This document shows, piece by piece, positions 45,143 through 57,436 of a stretch of DNA of 64,000 bases. Origin of the DNA: Antilocapra americana (lineage: Eukaryota > Chordata > Mammalia > Artiodactyla > Antilocapridae). The stretch is from assembly GCA_007570785.1 (NCBI GenBank), contig ML662442.1:61852217-61916216 (forward strand). Direction: 5' to 3'. Position 1 is the first letter of the stretch. Each line of letters opens with the position of its first letter. The notes below the pieces were generated by a model. It saw nothing but the letters and a program-made list of their open reading frames with translations, made no database searches and was not told the origin of the DNA. Made by a program: the position numbers and the translations under genes.

Positions 45143-47789
45143 GGCATTGGAGGAGTTAGTCAAATAAATGATAAAGAAACTTCAAAATATCTTGTACTTG
45201 GAAATAAACTTGGTAGTTCGGTATCCTATGAACTGTAACCAATCCATCTTTCCCAAAGCCTAATAGCACTTCTTTTTGTAACATTAAAGACTTCAAATTA
45301 TACCAGCAAATGTTATGTCAATATTAACTTTTGCTAGAGTGATAAACCCAAAATGCCATCTAAAAATATGCATGTAAATATATACACCAAAATAATATAT
45401 ATAGCTATATATATAAATGCTATGCATACACATATGTTAACTAGATTTTTAAAAATTCCATGAGGTGAAATTTTGAAAACTTAAAAATTAACATTAGAGT
45501 TTCTTTGTTTTTTAAAAAATCAATTTATGTAAACTAAAAATAATTTCAAAAATAGGTCACGCATTTCTTCTATCCCCAACAATCCGAGTTTCTGATAGGA
45601 ATCCAGATTTTATAAGTATTTCCTTGAAATCAGATCTATGACTCTTCAGATATAAACCAATTTATTTTATTTACTTTCTTTTGATTTGTTTTATTTTTAT
45701 TTTATCTTTAGTAATGAGTTCTAACAGAATGATCCACTTGGTTGTGCTCGTGGCACAGCTGATGTCAGCATTTTGCTAACCACCTGTTGGTGACATATCT
45801 TGCTATCCAGTCCTGTCACCACAGTGTTTTCATCAACACTGTTACCAAACATAAGACTGTCAATGTGAGTGATTTGTTTTCCAGTCATTATCATCTGCAT
45901 ACTTTAGTTACCCCCTAGATATGATTTTTGTAAATACTGTAGGGTTCTATAGAGTAGGGAGATGCCATATAGGGAAACATTCACCTGTCTTACTCAAGAC
46001 CTAATACAAGAGAATTTAGAAATATGGCCAGCATGACATTTTGCTCACAACCTTCCAACATAATATAAAACTTAACATAAAAGTGAGAAAAATAGAGCTT
46101 TCAGAATATTTTCAGTCATCACATGAAAGAGTCTAGTCATCATTTCATTTGGCATCTTTGGATTATTTTAATGGATTATGTCCCAGATGGGTATTAGCAT
46201 ATTGGTAGGGCATGGTCAATTTTTTTTTTTTTTAAAGCAACAGCTACTGGATTGGCTTGAACTGTTTCCTTAAAATGGCAGATTAGTTTTATGAGCAATG
46301 TTTTTAATACAGCTTCACAGCAAAGCAGATTTGTGTAATTTGACCACCTGCTATAAACATCAGTTTTAATCAATCACATATATCTTTGCCAATATAGTAT
46401 ATCAGTGGTAAAATGTTTGAAGATTTTGAAATAAATTTCATAATAAAATTAAGCAGCCATCTGGAATTATAATATAGTTATTCTCTAAATGATTTGCAAG
46501 GAATAAATTTGCAGTGTTGTATGTAGAGGATATACACATATAAGTGCACATCTATTTTGTCCTTGTTTATAATGCTGTTTGTGAGGACATTTTATTGTGA
46601 ATAATATAGAAAATTTGCCTACTTAACAAGGCCTGTAAAGCTCCATGGACCGAAAGATGCTTGAGCTCTGCTGTTCCAGCCTGTGTGTTTAGATAATGAT
46701 CCATCTGCTCTACCCAGGGTCTCAGTGATTATGATCCAATCTTCATAGCTTCTCAGTCACTGTAAAATTATTGCAAAACACAGAATCTGCTTTCTGTTAT
46801 TTATTTCAAGTGATGTTGCTTTAATTATGTACCCCCATCCAAATATAATTTATGGGAAAAGTATGTATTTATTATGCACATACAAGTTAGATTTGCCCAC
46901 CCCCGGTTCTCTACAGTAGAAACTTCCTAAATTGTTCAAGAAAGACATATTAAAAGAATTTGTGTAAAGATTATATTATTGTCTGGATCTATGAAACCAA
47001 AAATATTGAATATTTAAATTAGTAGTAATTTTTCTGGAATACTTCAGTCCACTTTTTTCAGGGACATGGCTTATTTTGTATTTGCTTACCCTAGTCTTTT
47101 CTTATCTTATTAATGCTTCTATTACTCAGTTTAAAGTGCCACCTGTGGGATTTTTCCCTGGAATAACAAGTATTTCTTATACTAAGAACATATTTTATTA
47201 GTCTTATAGATTTTCTTGCCTTTTATTCAAAATCATAGATTTTGAAAAAAGACTGAATTCAAAATTAAAAATGTAAAATTTAAGCAAAAGTATATTTAAA
47301 AAGAGACTTCAGATTGTCAATGAAAGACTAATTATTAACACTTAAGCCTTTTGAAAGTCATTAGAAATGACATGTTATACTTTTAAATTCTGTGACATTA
47401 CTGTCAATACATGGAATTTGAAAGCCATTCTTTATAAAGATTAACACTGAACATGTAAAAAAAAACAAGGCATATAATTACTCTTGTGCTTTTTTTCATT
47501 TTGTTTAAAGATAAATTATTTTATATATTTGAAGAATATCCCTAGGTTATCACCTCATATAAAGAAAAGTGGAAGTTTTTATTACTTGTTCATTTAAAAA
47601 AACACATGTAGAGAACTGGATACTTAAGTACATAATCTAATATAAAAACCCAGTAAAATAACTTAGGCTGACTCTAGATGCCAAACTGTTGTCAGTATAC
47701 CATAATACCTCTCATGTAAGCAAATATTCATGGCCTAACTTTATACATGATATAATAATTATGAATAAATATCTGTTTGGAAAATAGAG
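45143..47789. other. Unassigned repeat-poor stretch
   Basis: About 2.6 kb with no ruminant SINE or LINE recognised. A TATATA-rich patch lies at 45385-45440. The parts at about 45710-45910 and 46615-46860 are less AT-rich and visually unique. No open frame worth calling. Confidence 0.45.
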
Positions 47790-48140
47790 GAGAAAACAAC
47801 CTCCTCGTCCTTCGATAGTAGGTAATGTTTTCACAGAGGAAATAACATTTATAGTGGGCATTGACAAATGCATAAGACTTTTTGAGATATGAAAATGGTA
47901 TGAAAGAGTATAGTGAATTAAGAGAAGGCTGAGTGATTGAGGCCCATAGAGTTAGGTAACAGAACAAGATGGTGGAGAAGCAGGATAAAGGACTAGGACC
48001 TCTCTAAGGTCAAATTATTAAGAATATTGTTGGATTGATAAAGAATTATTCTGTAGGCATGGAGAGCACCATTTTAAAGGACAGGATTGACATTAATGAG
48101 TAGGTTTTGGTTAAAAAGAAAATTAAGATGTGACACTTGT
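47790..48140 (-). mobile_element. L2 LINE fragment, antisense
   Basis: 'CACAGAGGAAATAACATTTA', 'GTATGAAAGAGTATAGTG', 'TTATTCTGTAGGCATGGAGA' and 'GGACAGGATTGACATTAATG' fit the antisense L2 3' half in order. Confidence 0.52.
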
Positions 48141-49317
48141 GGAGGTAGTATTATACCACACAGGAGCAGATGCAGCAGAGCCAACTATGCAGAAGTGATA
48201 GTGAGACACGTTGCTAGAGAGGTCCATCGGCTGACAGACTGACTCCATTGTAGCCCTCAAAACTATTTTTTTAAACAACAGTATCTGTTTCCTTTATCAA
48301 TATTTTGCAATTATCCAAGAATACAAGGTACTGATTTGTCTTTTGTCTCCTTTACTTGACTCCACTTCAAAAGCAGATATAATGTAAATTGTTAGGTAAA
48401 TGTCTAATAGGGTTCTGGCTAATGAGAGGAGAAGTAGAAAGTATGTGAATAAGGAACACAACAAAAGATAATTCTTGTGTAGCTGAAGGTTGATAAGATG
48501 TCATGGGTTTTAAAAAGTAGGAACTCTTGCTGTGAAAATGATTACTGTTATCACTATATATATTAAAACAATTCTACTCTCTTTTTTATGCTGTTCAAAA
48601 TCCCTACTATAATGGGTTATGAAATGGGATTCATGTGCCTGTGATTGTTTGTCCATATCAAGTATTATTTCATGGCTTTGACTTGATTTGACAAGTCAGG
48701 TCAATCAAAACAAGCCTCTACATTTTATCTAGTCTAATTATGCTATCAACAATTAGGTGTTTTATAATAGTAAAGCATACTAATTGTTTGCTTGAAGTTT
48801 AGTGTCCTTAGGTGCCCTTCTAGCATATAAAGTGTTGTTCTCTTTAGAAAATATGTAAAGAAATAGATTAAATTTTGAGCAAAGCAATTTATTTCCTTAC
48901 TTAGTGCAAGATTAGTACTAATGATTCTTCTAACAATTGTCATAAAGATGATTCATATTTTTCTTTGTGGCTTTATAAATGTACCATCTAGCATAAGATA
49001 GAAGATTCTACCTTAATTGCTAACATTTATCTTTTTGCGTCTCATTTTCCCCCTGGAATAACACTTTTAGAAATGATAAAAAATAAATCCTTACTTAAAA
49101 GATTGGGCTTTAAAAACAGAATCCAAGGTTATTAGATAAAGTCTTATGGGTGGGGCTGCTGGTATATATATATATTATCCTAGTTTATATTATATCCTAG
49201 TTTATATTATTTTGGTATGTTATGCCCTAGATATATTAAATAGTTAATTGTTATAATTGTCTTTTGGAAACTAAAGTTTAGATTAAAAAATGTAAAGGCA
49301 CAAGAAATTTGCTTTAA
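48141..49317. repeat. Unassigned AT-rich stretch with a 17-bp tandem duplication
   Basis: No gene. ATCCTAGTTTATATTAT occurs twice in perfect tandem at 49177-49193 and 49194-49210, just after a (TA)n tract. Confidence 0.6.
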
Positions 49318-49732
49318 AATTATGAGAGCTGGATCATAAATAAGGCTGAGTACCGAAGAAATGATGCTTTAGAATTGTGGTGTTGGAGAAGACTATTGAG
49401 AGTCCTTTGGACTGCAAGGAGATCAGACAGGCCAGTCAATCCTGAAGAAAATCAATCCTGAATATTCATTGGGAGGACTGATGCTGGAGCTGAAGCTCCG
49501 ATACTTTGGCCACCTGATGTGAAGAGCTGGCTGATTCATTAGAAAAGACCCTGATGCTTGGAAAGATTGAAGGTGGGAGAAGGGGACCACAGAGGATGAG
49601 ATGGTTGAATGGCATCACCGACTCAATGGACAGGAGTTTGAGCAAGCTCTGGGAGAGGGGGATGGACAGGGAAGCCTGATGTGCTGCAGTCCATGGGGTC
49701 ACAAAGAATTGGACATGACTGAGTGACTGAAT
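49318..49732 (+). mobile_element. BovB 3' fragment, sense
   Basis: 'GAGAGCTGGATCATAAATAA', 'GGAGAAGACTATTGAGAGTC', 'GGCCACCTGATGTGAAGAGC', 'GAGGATGAGATGGTTGAATG' and the tail 'ACATGACTGAGTGACTGAAT'. A Bov-tA in the same orientation follows within 10 bp. Confidence 0.93.
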
Positions 49733-49741
49733 AACCATCTT

Positions 49742-49957
49742 AGGGCTTCCCAGGTGGCGCTAGTGGTAAAGAGCCCACCTGCCAATGAAGGAGACATGAG
49801 AGATGTGGGTTCAGTCCCTGGGTTGGGAAGATCCTCTAGAGGAGGGCATGGCAACCCACTCCAGAAGTTTGAAGATTTCCGCGGACAGAGGAGCCTGGTG
49901 GGATACAGTCCATGGGGATTTAAAGATTCAGACACTATTGAAGCAACTTAGTGAAAC
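49742..49957 (+). mobile_element. Bov-tA SINE, sense
   Basis: The head is 'AGGGCTTCCCAGGTGGCGC', and the body includes 'GGCATGGCAACCCACTCCAG'. The usual CTTGCCTGGAGAATCCC block is rearranged to an unrelated 'TTTGAAGATTTCCGC' at 49868-49882. The tail is short. Confidence 0.92.
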
Positions 49958-50140
49958 AATGCCTGAAATAAGTAATTCATGTTATTTGCCCTCAGCCTAC
50001 TCCCACTTCCATTATTACTTCTTCCTCCTAACTTCTTTTCCTTCCACAAATGTATATGGAGAGCTCACTGAGTAAGTATAGAATGTGTTAGTGTAATGAC
50101 AAAAATGTTGCCATACAAACAAATGCAGATATTTCTCAGA
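49958..50140. other. Short unassigned spacer
   Basis: Nothing recognised between the Bov-tA and the antisense BovB. Confidence 0.5.
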
Positions 50141-50148
50141 TTAAAAGT

Positions 50149-50627
50149 TCAGTTCAGTTGCTCAGTCCTTTTCAACTATTTGTTATCCCACGGACTGCAG
50201 CACGCCAGGCCTTCCTGTCCATTACCAACTCCTGAAGTTTACTCAAACTCATGTCCATTGAGTCAGTGATGTCATCCAACCATCTCATCCTCTGTGGTCC
50301 CCTTCTCTTCCTGCCTTCAATCTTTACCAGCATCAGGGTCTTTTCAAATAAGTCAGTTCTTCACATCAGTTGGTCAAAGTATTAGAGTTTCAGCTTCAGC
50401 ATCAGCCCTTCCAGTGAATATTCAGTACTGATTTCCTTTAGGATGGACTGATTGGATCTCCTCATTGTCCAAGCGACTCTCAAGAGTCTTCTCCAACACA
50501 ACAATTCAAAAGCATCAATTCTTCAGTGCTTAGCTTTCTTTATAGTCCAATTCTCACATCCACACATGACTACTGGAAAACCTTTGTGGGCAAAGTAATA
50601 TCTCTGCTTTTTAATATGCTGTCTAAG
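50149..50627 (-). mobile_element. BovB 3' fragment, antisense, with 8-bp target duplication
   Basis: Starts at the (GTTCA)n complement of the tail and runs to 'TTTTTAATATGCTGTCTAAG' in the former post-RT coding region. TTAAAAGT at 50141-50148 and 50628-50635 is the probable target duplication. It lies inverted to the BovB at 49318-49732, with overlapping element content of roughly 400 bp. Confidence 0.93.
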
Positions 50628-50635
50628 TTAAAAGT

Positions 50636-51204
50636 ACTGTTATGATTAGTCTCAAGCAATATTTGAAGGAGGAAAGAGCCATACTTTTTGAAAGGATGAT
50701 CTCATTAGTGAGCAGTGACTTTATCAGGGAAAAATTGGCTCTTTAGGATCAAGTTCAAAAGTCCAGTTATGTAGAAGAAATCTATAGCCACTGTCCTCTA
50801 GTAGGCATGAGGTCATGTTCTGTCTAGCAGGGGGAGGTTCTGTTAGATGAAGAATCAGGTAAAGAAATTGCACAAATTATAGCTTCACATGGTCTTTTAG
50901 CAGAACCTGATGAGGGAAAGGTGCATGGTGCAGAAAAAGCAAGGACTGAAGGAGGAAGGTGGCACAAGTAAGTGGCTTGCGCTGCCAAGGAAAACAAATT
51001 CACTATAAGAGAAAGCAGATCCTTTGTTTTCATTGGTTAGCACTGGACCATGGTGGAGATGGCTGAAAAGAGTGGGCCCTTGTTAAGAGTATTCATTTGA
51101 ATTGATTGGCTAGCTATTTTTGTTTTCCTTTTTTTCTCAAAGAAGGAATATGGCAAGTGTAGAATAAAAATGTTTGTATAAGGAGATATTTCAGAAAACA
51201 TAAT
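50636..51204. other. Unassigned stretch
   Basis: About 570 bp; minus-strand open frames of 69 codons have no recognised domain. Confidence 0.45.
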
Positions 51205-51436
51205 AATGAAGGGCATGCACTTTGAAGTCAGGCTGCCTGGATTCAAATTTTAGCTTCATTTCTTACAAATTATGTGGCTTTGGGAAAATTGTTTAACCTC
51301 TTTGTGCCTTATCTTTAAAATGATGAAAACAACAGTGCACACCAGATAGAACTGTAATGAGATTAATTGAAATGATACTTGTAAAGTATTAAGATTTGGC
51401 CAGTTGTTACTGGCCAAATAAGTAGTTGTTAAAATA
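51205..51436 (+). mobile_element. MIR SINE, sense, ending in a perfect hairpin
   Basis: 'TTTGAAGTCAGGCTGCCTGG', 'GGATTCAAATTTTAGCTTC', 'TGTGGCTTTGGGAAAATTG', 'AACCTCTTTGTGCCTTATC' and 'GTAATGAGATTAATTGAAAT' are the MIR landmarks in order. Where the 'GTGCCTGGCACATAG' segment would follow, an 11-bp perfect inverted repeat with a 4-nt loop is found (51394-51419). Confidence 0.82.
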
Positions 51437-53254
51437 TATTTTATTATGTTAATTTATGAAATTAAAATAAGTATATTGAAAATCTAATAAAGGCTGTATG
51501 CATGAGTAGCTCATAACAAGTTATAAGTACTACCATTTTAGGGGAAAAAAGGCAAATGTGAAGTAATTAGGGTTTGAACTAGAAGTGTGACCTATGGTAT
51601 GTAAAGGAAGAAGTAGATCTAGAATTTGTTTCCTCTGGTTTTATAAGAACAATCCATTTCTTACCCAGTCATGCCAAATTAGCCTGGATGTTTTGTGAGC
51701 TTAGTCATGTAAGTATTAAAAACAATCCAAGATTTCAAATTCTTACTTGAAGAGACAAGAGCTGTTGAGACTCCCAGATCCATTCCTGAGTTAGCAAAAT
51801 TTGGATCAAAATTCTCTCTTCATGCAACTTAATTTTATCTTCAGGTTTAGAAACTTCAGGGCTTCTGATAAAAATATCATACTACACAGTTTACATGGGT
51901 CTGCAGACTGAACAAACAGGCCAAACACAAAGGCTAAAAGAATTTTAGAGCTGGTTAAGAGGCTGTTTATTATACCAGTCTTGTGCATTAATGAATAGCT
52001 GGTTTTTGTGATTTGCATGCGTTTTGTTTTTGTTTTTGTGGGTAGCATCTGGGACTTTCTGACATTTGAAAGTCTCGTTCCATCTTTAAATTCATGTTAT
52101 ATCCATTTGGAGAGTCCTAAAAGTGTGAAGATATTTTGCAGAAGCTGGAGAACAATGAGAATTAAGGCATGATTACTTGTTCTATTGAAAGGTTGACTCA
52201 TATTTTCACTTATTCTAGAGGGGGAGTTTCATTGGATGAAAAAAATGTGAATTTCTCTCTGTGTCACTTTGTTCACTCTGTGGAGAGCAAAGGATTATTC
52301 TTTACAGTGTGATTTCTAATAATTTGTCCAAACTAATTTTGCATTCCAGAGTCATATATTGCTCTTGGGTGTTTTCCCTCCACATTTCCCCCTGGTGGAT
52401 TATTTATACTTTTAACAAAACGATGAATGGTACTTTGTATATTCGAAACGTGTTTATTTCCTCTGGAGAATCTGAGTGAAACAAGTACATTCTTGCAGAA
52501 GAATCCTAATATGGTTACCTATTCCTTTGAAATTGGCTTTATCTTTGATTGTAAAAATTCTCTGTAAATTGAATGCTGTATATTAAAAAGCTACAGTATT
52601 TCATATTTTTAATAGAGATAAGATTATAGAAACAAGTTATAATAGAGAAGGGATTTTAGTTTCTTCTAGAGAAGAGTATTTCATAACATAAAATAACTCC
52701 ATTTAGAGATTTGAAAATATGTTTTCTCTGCATGTTTCTGTGAAACTTTTAAAGACATCTAATTATTTTTTTCCTTCCTGGAGATGCTTTCTTTCCCTCT
52801 GATTCTCTTCTCTGGCCTCTATCATATGTTTGCAGTTTGGCACTTAAACATTTGAATACAAGTTTGACATAATGGAGGTATCCATGTTTTCACAGTATAT
52901 TATACATTATAAAATATATTATGAAATATATATATGATGGTTGATTTTGGAGTAGAAAGTATAGGGCAAAGTGAATGTATGGGGCAACAAAGGCACAAAA
53001 TTCTCTGGAAAATTGCTTTTTTCCCTTCCTATATAATCAAAGTGTGATAAAAATTATATTTAGATTTTTGGAGTTTCTCAAATTGGAATGTTATAAATAA
53101 TTTTGGAGATTATTTAAAACTGTAGTTACAAGCACATGCACAAACAGTTTTGCAATAGGCAGCATGAGTAGAAAATGTATACAATCTTAGTTTTCATTAA
53201 TTTTATTACAATTGTTTATAAAATGGACTTCAATAAACAAAAAATTTTAAATTA
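51437..53254. other. Unassigned AT-rich stretch
   Basis: About 1.8 kb. The open frame at 51806-52048 (minus) and that at 52261-52479 (plus) show no known domain. A (TA)-rich patch lies at 52890-52936. Confidence 0.45.
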
Positions 53255-53707
53255 AAAACTTTTTAGCTCTAATTAAGACACTATGGAACTTATATAAGAA
53301 TATGTATGCATTTACCCCTTCATGGACCACAGCATTTTCATGGTGAAGGGCCTCACATAACTCAATAAAGCTATGAGCCGTGCCATGCAGGGCCACGTAA
53401 GACAGATGGGTCATAGTGAAGAGTTCTGACAAAAATGTGGTCTGCTGGAGGAGGAAATGGCAAACCAATTCAGTATTCTTGCCTCAAGAACCCTCTGAAC
53501 AGTATGAAAAAGCAAAAAGATGTGACACCAGGAATATAAGCCCACAGGTCAGAAGGTATCCAGTATGCTACTGGGGAGGGGCAGAGGGCAGTTATTCAAT
53601 AGCTCCAGAAGGAATGAAGCTGCTGGGCCAAAGTGGAAACGATGCTCAGTTGTAGATGTGCCTGGTGATGAAAATAGAGTCAGATGCCATAGGAAACAAT
53701 ATTGCAT

Positions 53708-54370
53708 TGCATTGTTGTTCAGTCATTCAATCATGTCTGACTCTTTGCAACCCCGTGAATGGCAACATACCAGGCTTCCTGGTCCTTCACTGTCTTGCAG
53801 AGTTTACTCAAACACATGTCTGTTGAGTTGGTGATACTATCCAACCATCTCACCCCCTTTTCCTTCTGCCCTCAATCTTTCCCAGCATCAAGATCTTTTC
53901 CAGTGAGTTAGTGCTCCGCATCAGGGAGCCAAAGTATTGGAGCTTCAGTTTCAGCATCAGTCCTTCCAATGAATGTTCAGGGTTGATTTCCTTTAGAATT
54001 GACTGGTTTTATCTCCTTGCTCTCTGAGGGAATTTCAAGAGTCTTCTCCAGCACCACAGTTCAAAAGCATCAATTTTTCAGCTCTCAGCCTTCTGTATGG
54101 TGCAACTCTCACATCTATACATGATTATTGGAAAAGCCCATAACTTTGACTAGTTGGACTTTTGTTGGCAAAGCGATGTCTCTACTTTTTAATATGCTGT
54201 CTAGGTTTGTTATAGCTTTCCTTCCAATGAGCAGTCATCTTTTAATTTCATGTCTGCAGTCACAGCAATGATTTTGGAGCCCAAGCAAATAGTCTGTCAC
54301 TGTTTCCATTTTCCCCCCATCTATTTGCCATGATGTGATGGGATCAGATGCCATGATCTTAGTATTTTGA
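53708..54370 (-). mobile_element. Antisense BovB 3' fragment nested inside the longer BovB
   Basis: It begins at 'TTGTTGTTCAGTCATTC' (tail complement) and ends near 'GATGCCATGATCTTAGTATT'. The host BovB reads from '...AACAATATTGCAT' on the left to 'GTAGGAAATTGGAGTGTTAG' on the right with no loss. The flanking words CAATATTGCAT and AAGTATTATGT may be a decayed target duplication. Confidence 0.9.
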
Positions 54371-57150
54371 AAGTAGTAAAAGTATTATGTAGGAAATTGG
54401 AGTGTTAGGTCTGTGAATCAAGGTAAATTCTACATATTCAAGCGGGAGATGGCAAGAGTGAACGTCGACATCTTAGGAATCAGTAGACTAAAGTGGACAG
54501 GAATTGGAGAATTTAATTCAAGTGACCATTATATCTACTACTGTGGGCAAAAATCCCTTAGAAGAGTTGGAGTAGCCCTTATAATCAACAAGAGTCTGAA
54601 CTGCAGTACTTGAGTGCAGTCTCAAAAATGACAGAATGATCTTGGTTTGTTTCCAAGGCAAACCATTCAATATCTCAGTAATCCAAGTCTGTGCCCCAAC
54701 CATGGATGCTGAAGAGGCTGAAGTTGACTGGTTCTGTGAGGACCTACAAGACTTTCTAGAACTAACACCAAAAAAAAAAATGTCCTTTTTATCACAGGGG
54801 ATTGAAATGTAAAAGTAGAAATTTAAGAGATACCTCGAGTATCAGGAAAATTTAGCTTTGGAGTATAAAATTAAGCAGGGCAAAGGCTAACAGAGTTCTG
54901 TCAGGAGAACACACTGGTCATAGCAAAAACTTTCTTCCAGCAATACAAGAGACAACTCTACACATGGACATGACCAAATGGTCATTACTGAAATCAGATT
55001 GATTATATTCTTTGTTGCCAAAGATGGAGAAGCTCTATATAGTCAGCAAAAACAAGACCTAGAGCTGACTGTGGCTCAGATCATGAGCTCCTTAGTGCAA
55101 AATTCAGGCTTAAATTGAATAAAGTAGGGAGAACCACTAGGTTATTCAGGTATGACTTAAATCCCTTATGATTATTCAGTGGTGGTGATAAATAGATTCA
55201 AGACATTAGATCTGGTAGACAGAGTGCCTAAAGAACCATGGATGAAGATTTATAGCATTGTATAGGAGGCAGTGACCAAAACTATCCCAAAGAAGACTAA
55301 ATGCAAGAAGCAAAGTGGTTGCCTGAGGAGGCTTTACAAATAGTTGAGAAGAGAAGCAAAAGGCAAAGGAGAAAGGGAAAGACATACCCAACTGAAAGCA
55401 GAGTTCCAGAGAAGAGCAAGGAGAGATGAGAAGGCTTTCTTCAATGAATGGTGTGATGAAACAGAGGAAAAAAATAGATGGGGAAGACTAGAGATCTCTA
55501 CAAAAAAATTGAAGATATGAAGAGAACATTTCATGCAAAGATGGGCATGATAACGGACAAAAACGATAAGGACCTACAGAAGCAGAAGCGATTTATTTTA
55601 AGTGGCAAGAATACACAGAAGAACTGTACAAAAAAGGTCTCAATGACCTGAATAACCAGGATGGTGTGATCACTCATCTAGAGCCAGACATCTTGGAGTG
55701 TGAAGTCAAGTGGGCCTTAGGAAGCATTATTACAAACAAAGCTAGTGGAGGTGATGGAATTCCATCTAAGCTATTTCAAATTCTGAAAGATGATGTAGTT
55801 AAAGTGCTTCACTCAATATATTAGCAAATTTTGAAAACTTAGCAGTGGCCACAGGACTGGAAAAGGTCAGTTTTCATTCCAGTCCCAAAGAAGGGCAATG
55901 CTGAAGAATGTTCAAACTAGTATACAGTTGTGCTTGTTCCACATCCTAGCAAGGTTATGCTCAAAATCCTTCAAGCTAGGCTTCAACAGTACATGAAGTG
56001 AGAACTTGCTGATGTACAAGCTGGGTTTTGAAAAGGCAGAGATCAAATTGCCAGCATTTGTGGATCACAGAGAAAGCAACAGGATTCCAGAAAAATATCT
56101 ATTGTTTCATTGACTACGCTAAAGCCTTTGACTGTGTGGATTACAGCTAACTGTGGAAAATTTTTAAAGGGATGGGAATGCCGTACCATCTCACCTGGCT
56201 CCTGAGGAACCTGTGTGTGGGTTGAGAAGCAACAGTTAGAACCAAACATGGAACAATGGACTGGTTCAGAATTGAGAAAGGAGTATGTCAAGGCTGTATA
56301 TGTCACTCTACTTATTTATCTTCTGCAGAGTAAATCATGCAAAATGCCAGGCTGCATGAATTACCAGTTAGAATTAAGATTTCCAGGAGAAATATCAATA
56401 ACCCCAATGTGCGATGATAGCACTCTAATGGCAGAGACTAAAGAGGAACTAAAGTGTCTCTTGATGAGGGAGAAAGGGAGTGAAAAAGCTGGCTTAAACT
56501 CAACATTCAAAAAACTAGGATCATCACTTCCGGTCCCATCATTTCATGGCAAATAGAAGGAGAAAAAGTGGAAGCAGTGGCATGTTTTTTTTTCTTGGAC
56601 TCCAAAATCACTGCAGATGGTGACTGCAGTCATGAAATTAAAAGACGCTTGCTCCTTGGAGGGAATGCTATAATGAACCTAGAGAGGAAATTAAAAAGCA
56701 GAGACATCACTTTGCTGACTATAGTCCATTCAGTCAAAGCTTTGGTTTTTCTAGTCATCATGTATTGATGTGAGAATTGGGCCATAAAGAAGACTCAAGC
56801 ACCAAAAAATGGATGCTTTTGAATTGTGGTATTGGAGTAGACTCTTGAGAGTCCCTTGGACAACAAAGAAATCAAACCAGTCAACCCTAAAGGAATTCAA
56901 TCCTGAATATTCATTGGAAGGACTGATGCTAAAGCTGAAGCTCCAATACTTTGTCTACCTAATATGAAGATCTGACTCTTCGGAAAAGATCCTGATGCTG
57001 GGAATGACTGAAGGTAAAAGGAGAAGGAGTGGTAGAGGATGAGATGGTTAGATAACATTACCAACTCAATGGACATGAATCTGAGCAAACTCTGGGAGAC
57101 AGTGAAGGACAGGGGACCCTGGCTTACTGTAGTCCATGAGATGACAGAGA
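54371..57150 (+). pseudogene. BovB endonuclease-reverse transcriptase ORF remnant
   Basis: Domains in order. AP-type endonuclease: 54413-55095, open for 66 codons at 54413-54613. The family's 'ISELKW' box reads ISRLKW here, losing the catalytic Glu, and the GDWN box is cut by TGA at 54803-54805. SDHEL is intact at 55076-55090. RT: motif A FIDYAKAFDCVD intact at 56106-56141. The YADD box (56409-56430) has lost one base, shifting the frame just before DDSTLM. The C-terminal region is open at 56215-56556 and 56568-56768. The element is clearly dead. Confidence 0.88.
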
Positions 57151-57217
57151 TCACATGACTTATTGACTGAACAACAACAACAAATACACATTTATAACAT
57201 GGTTTATAGTCTTCAAG

Positions 57218-57436
57218 GAACTTCCCAGGTAGCTCAGTGGTAAAGAATCTGCCTGCCAATTCAGGATACACTGGCGATATGGGCTTGATCCCTGGGTTGG
57301 GAAGATTCCCTAGAGTAAAAGAAGTGGCAACCTGCCCCAGTACTTTTTGCCTATAAAATTCCATGGACAGAAGAGCCTGTTGGTTTGCAGTCCGTTGGGT
57401 CACAGAGAGTTGGACATGACTGAGTGACTGAACACA
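57218..57436 (+). mobile_element. Bov-tA SINE, sense, with (CA)n tail
   Basis: The head is 'GAACTTCCCAGGTAGCTC' and the body includes 'CCATGGACAGAAGAGCCTG'. It ends 'GACATGACTGAGTGACTGAA' followed by a (CA)n run at 57432-57449. Confidence 0.92.

Larger units (their letters stand above)
53255..57183 (+). mobile_element. Near full-length BovB LINE, sense, interrupted
   Basis: The 5' region is visible from about 53255 ('CTATGAGCCGTGCCATGCAG', 'GGTCATAGTGAAGAGTTCTG' by 53420) and the 3' end at 57183 is an (AAC)n run after 'GACTGAAC'. After removing the nested antisense copy (53708-54370), about 3.27 kb remain, close to the usual full length of about 3.2 kb. This is the only copy in the window that includes the endonuclease and palm RT regions. 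Confidence 0.92.
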
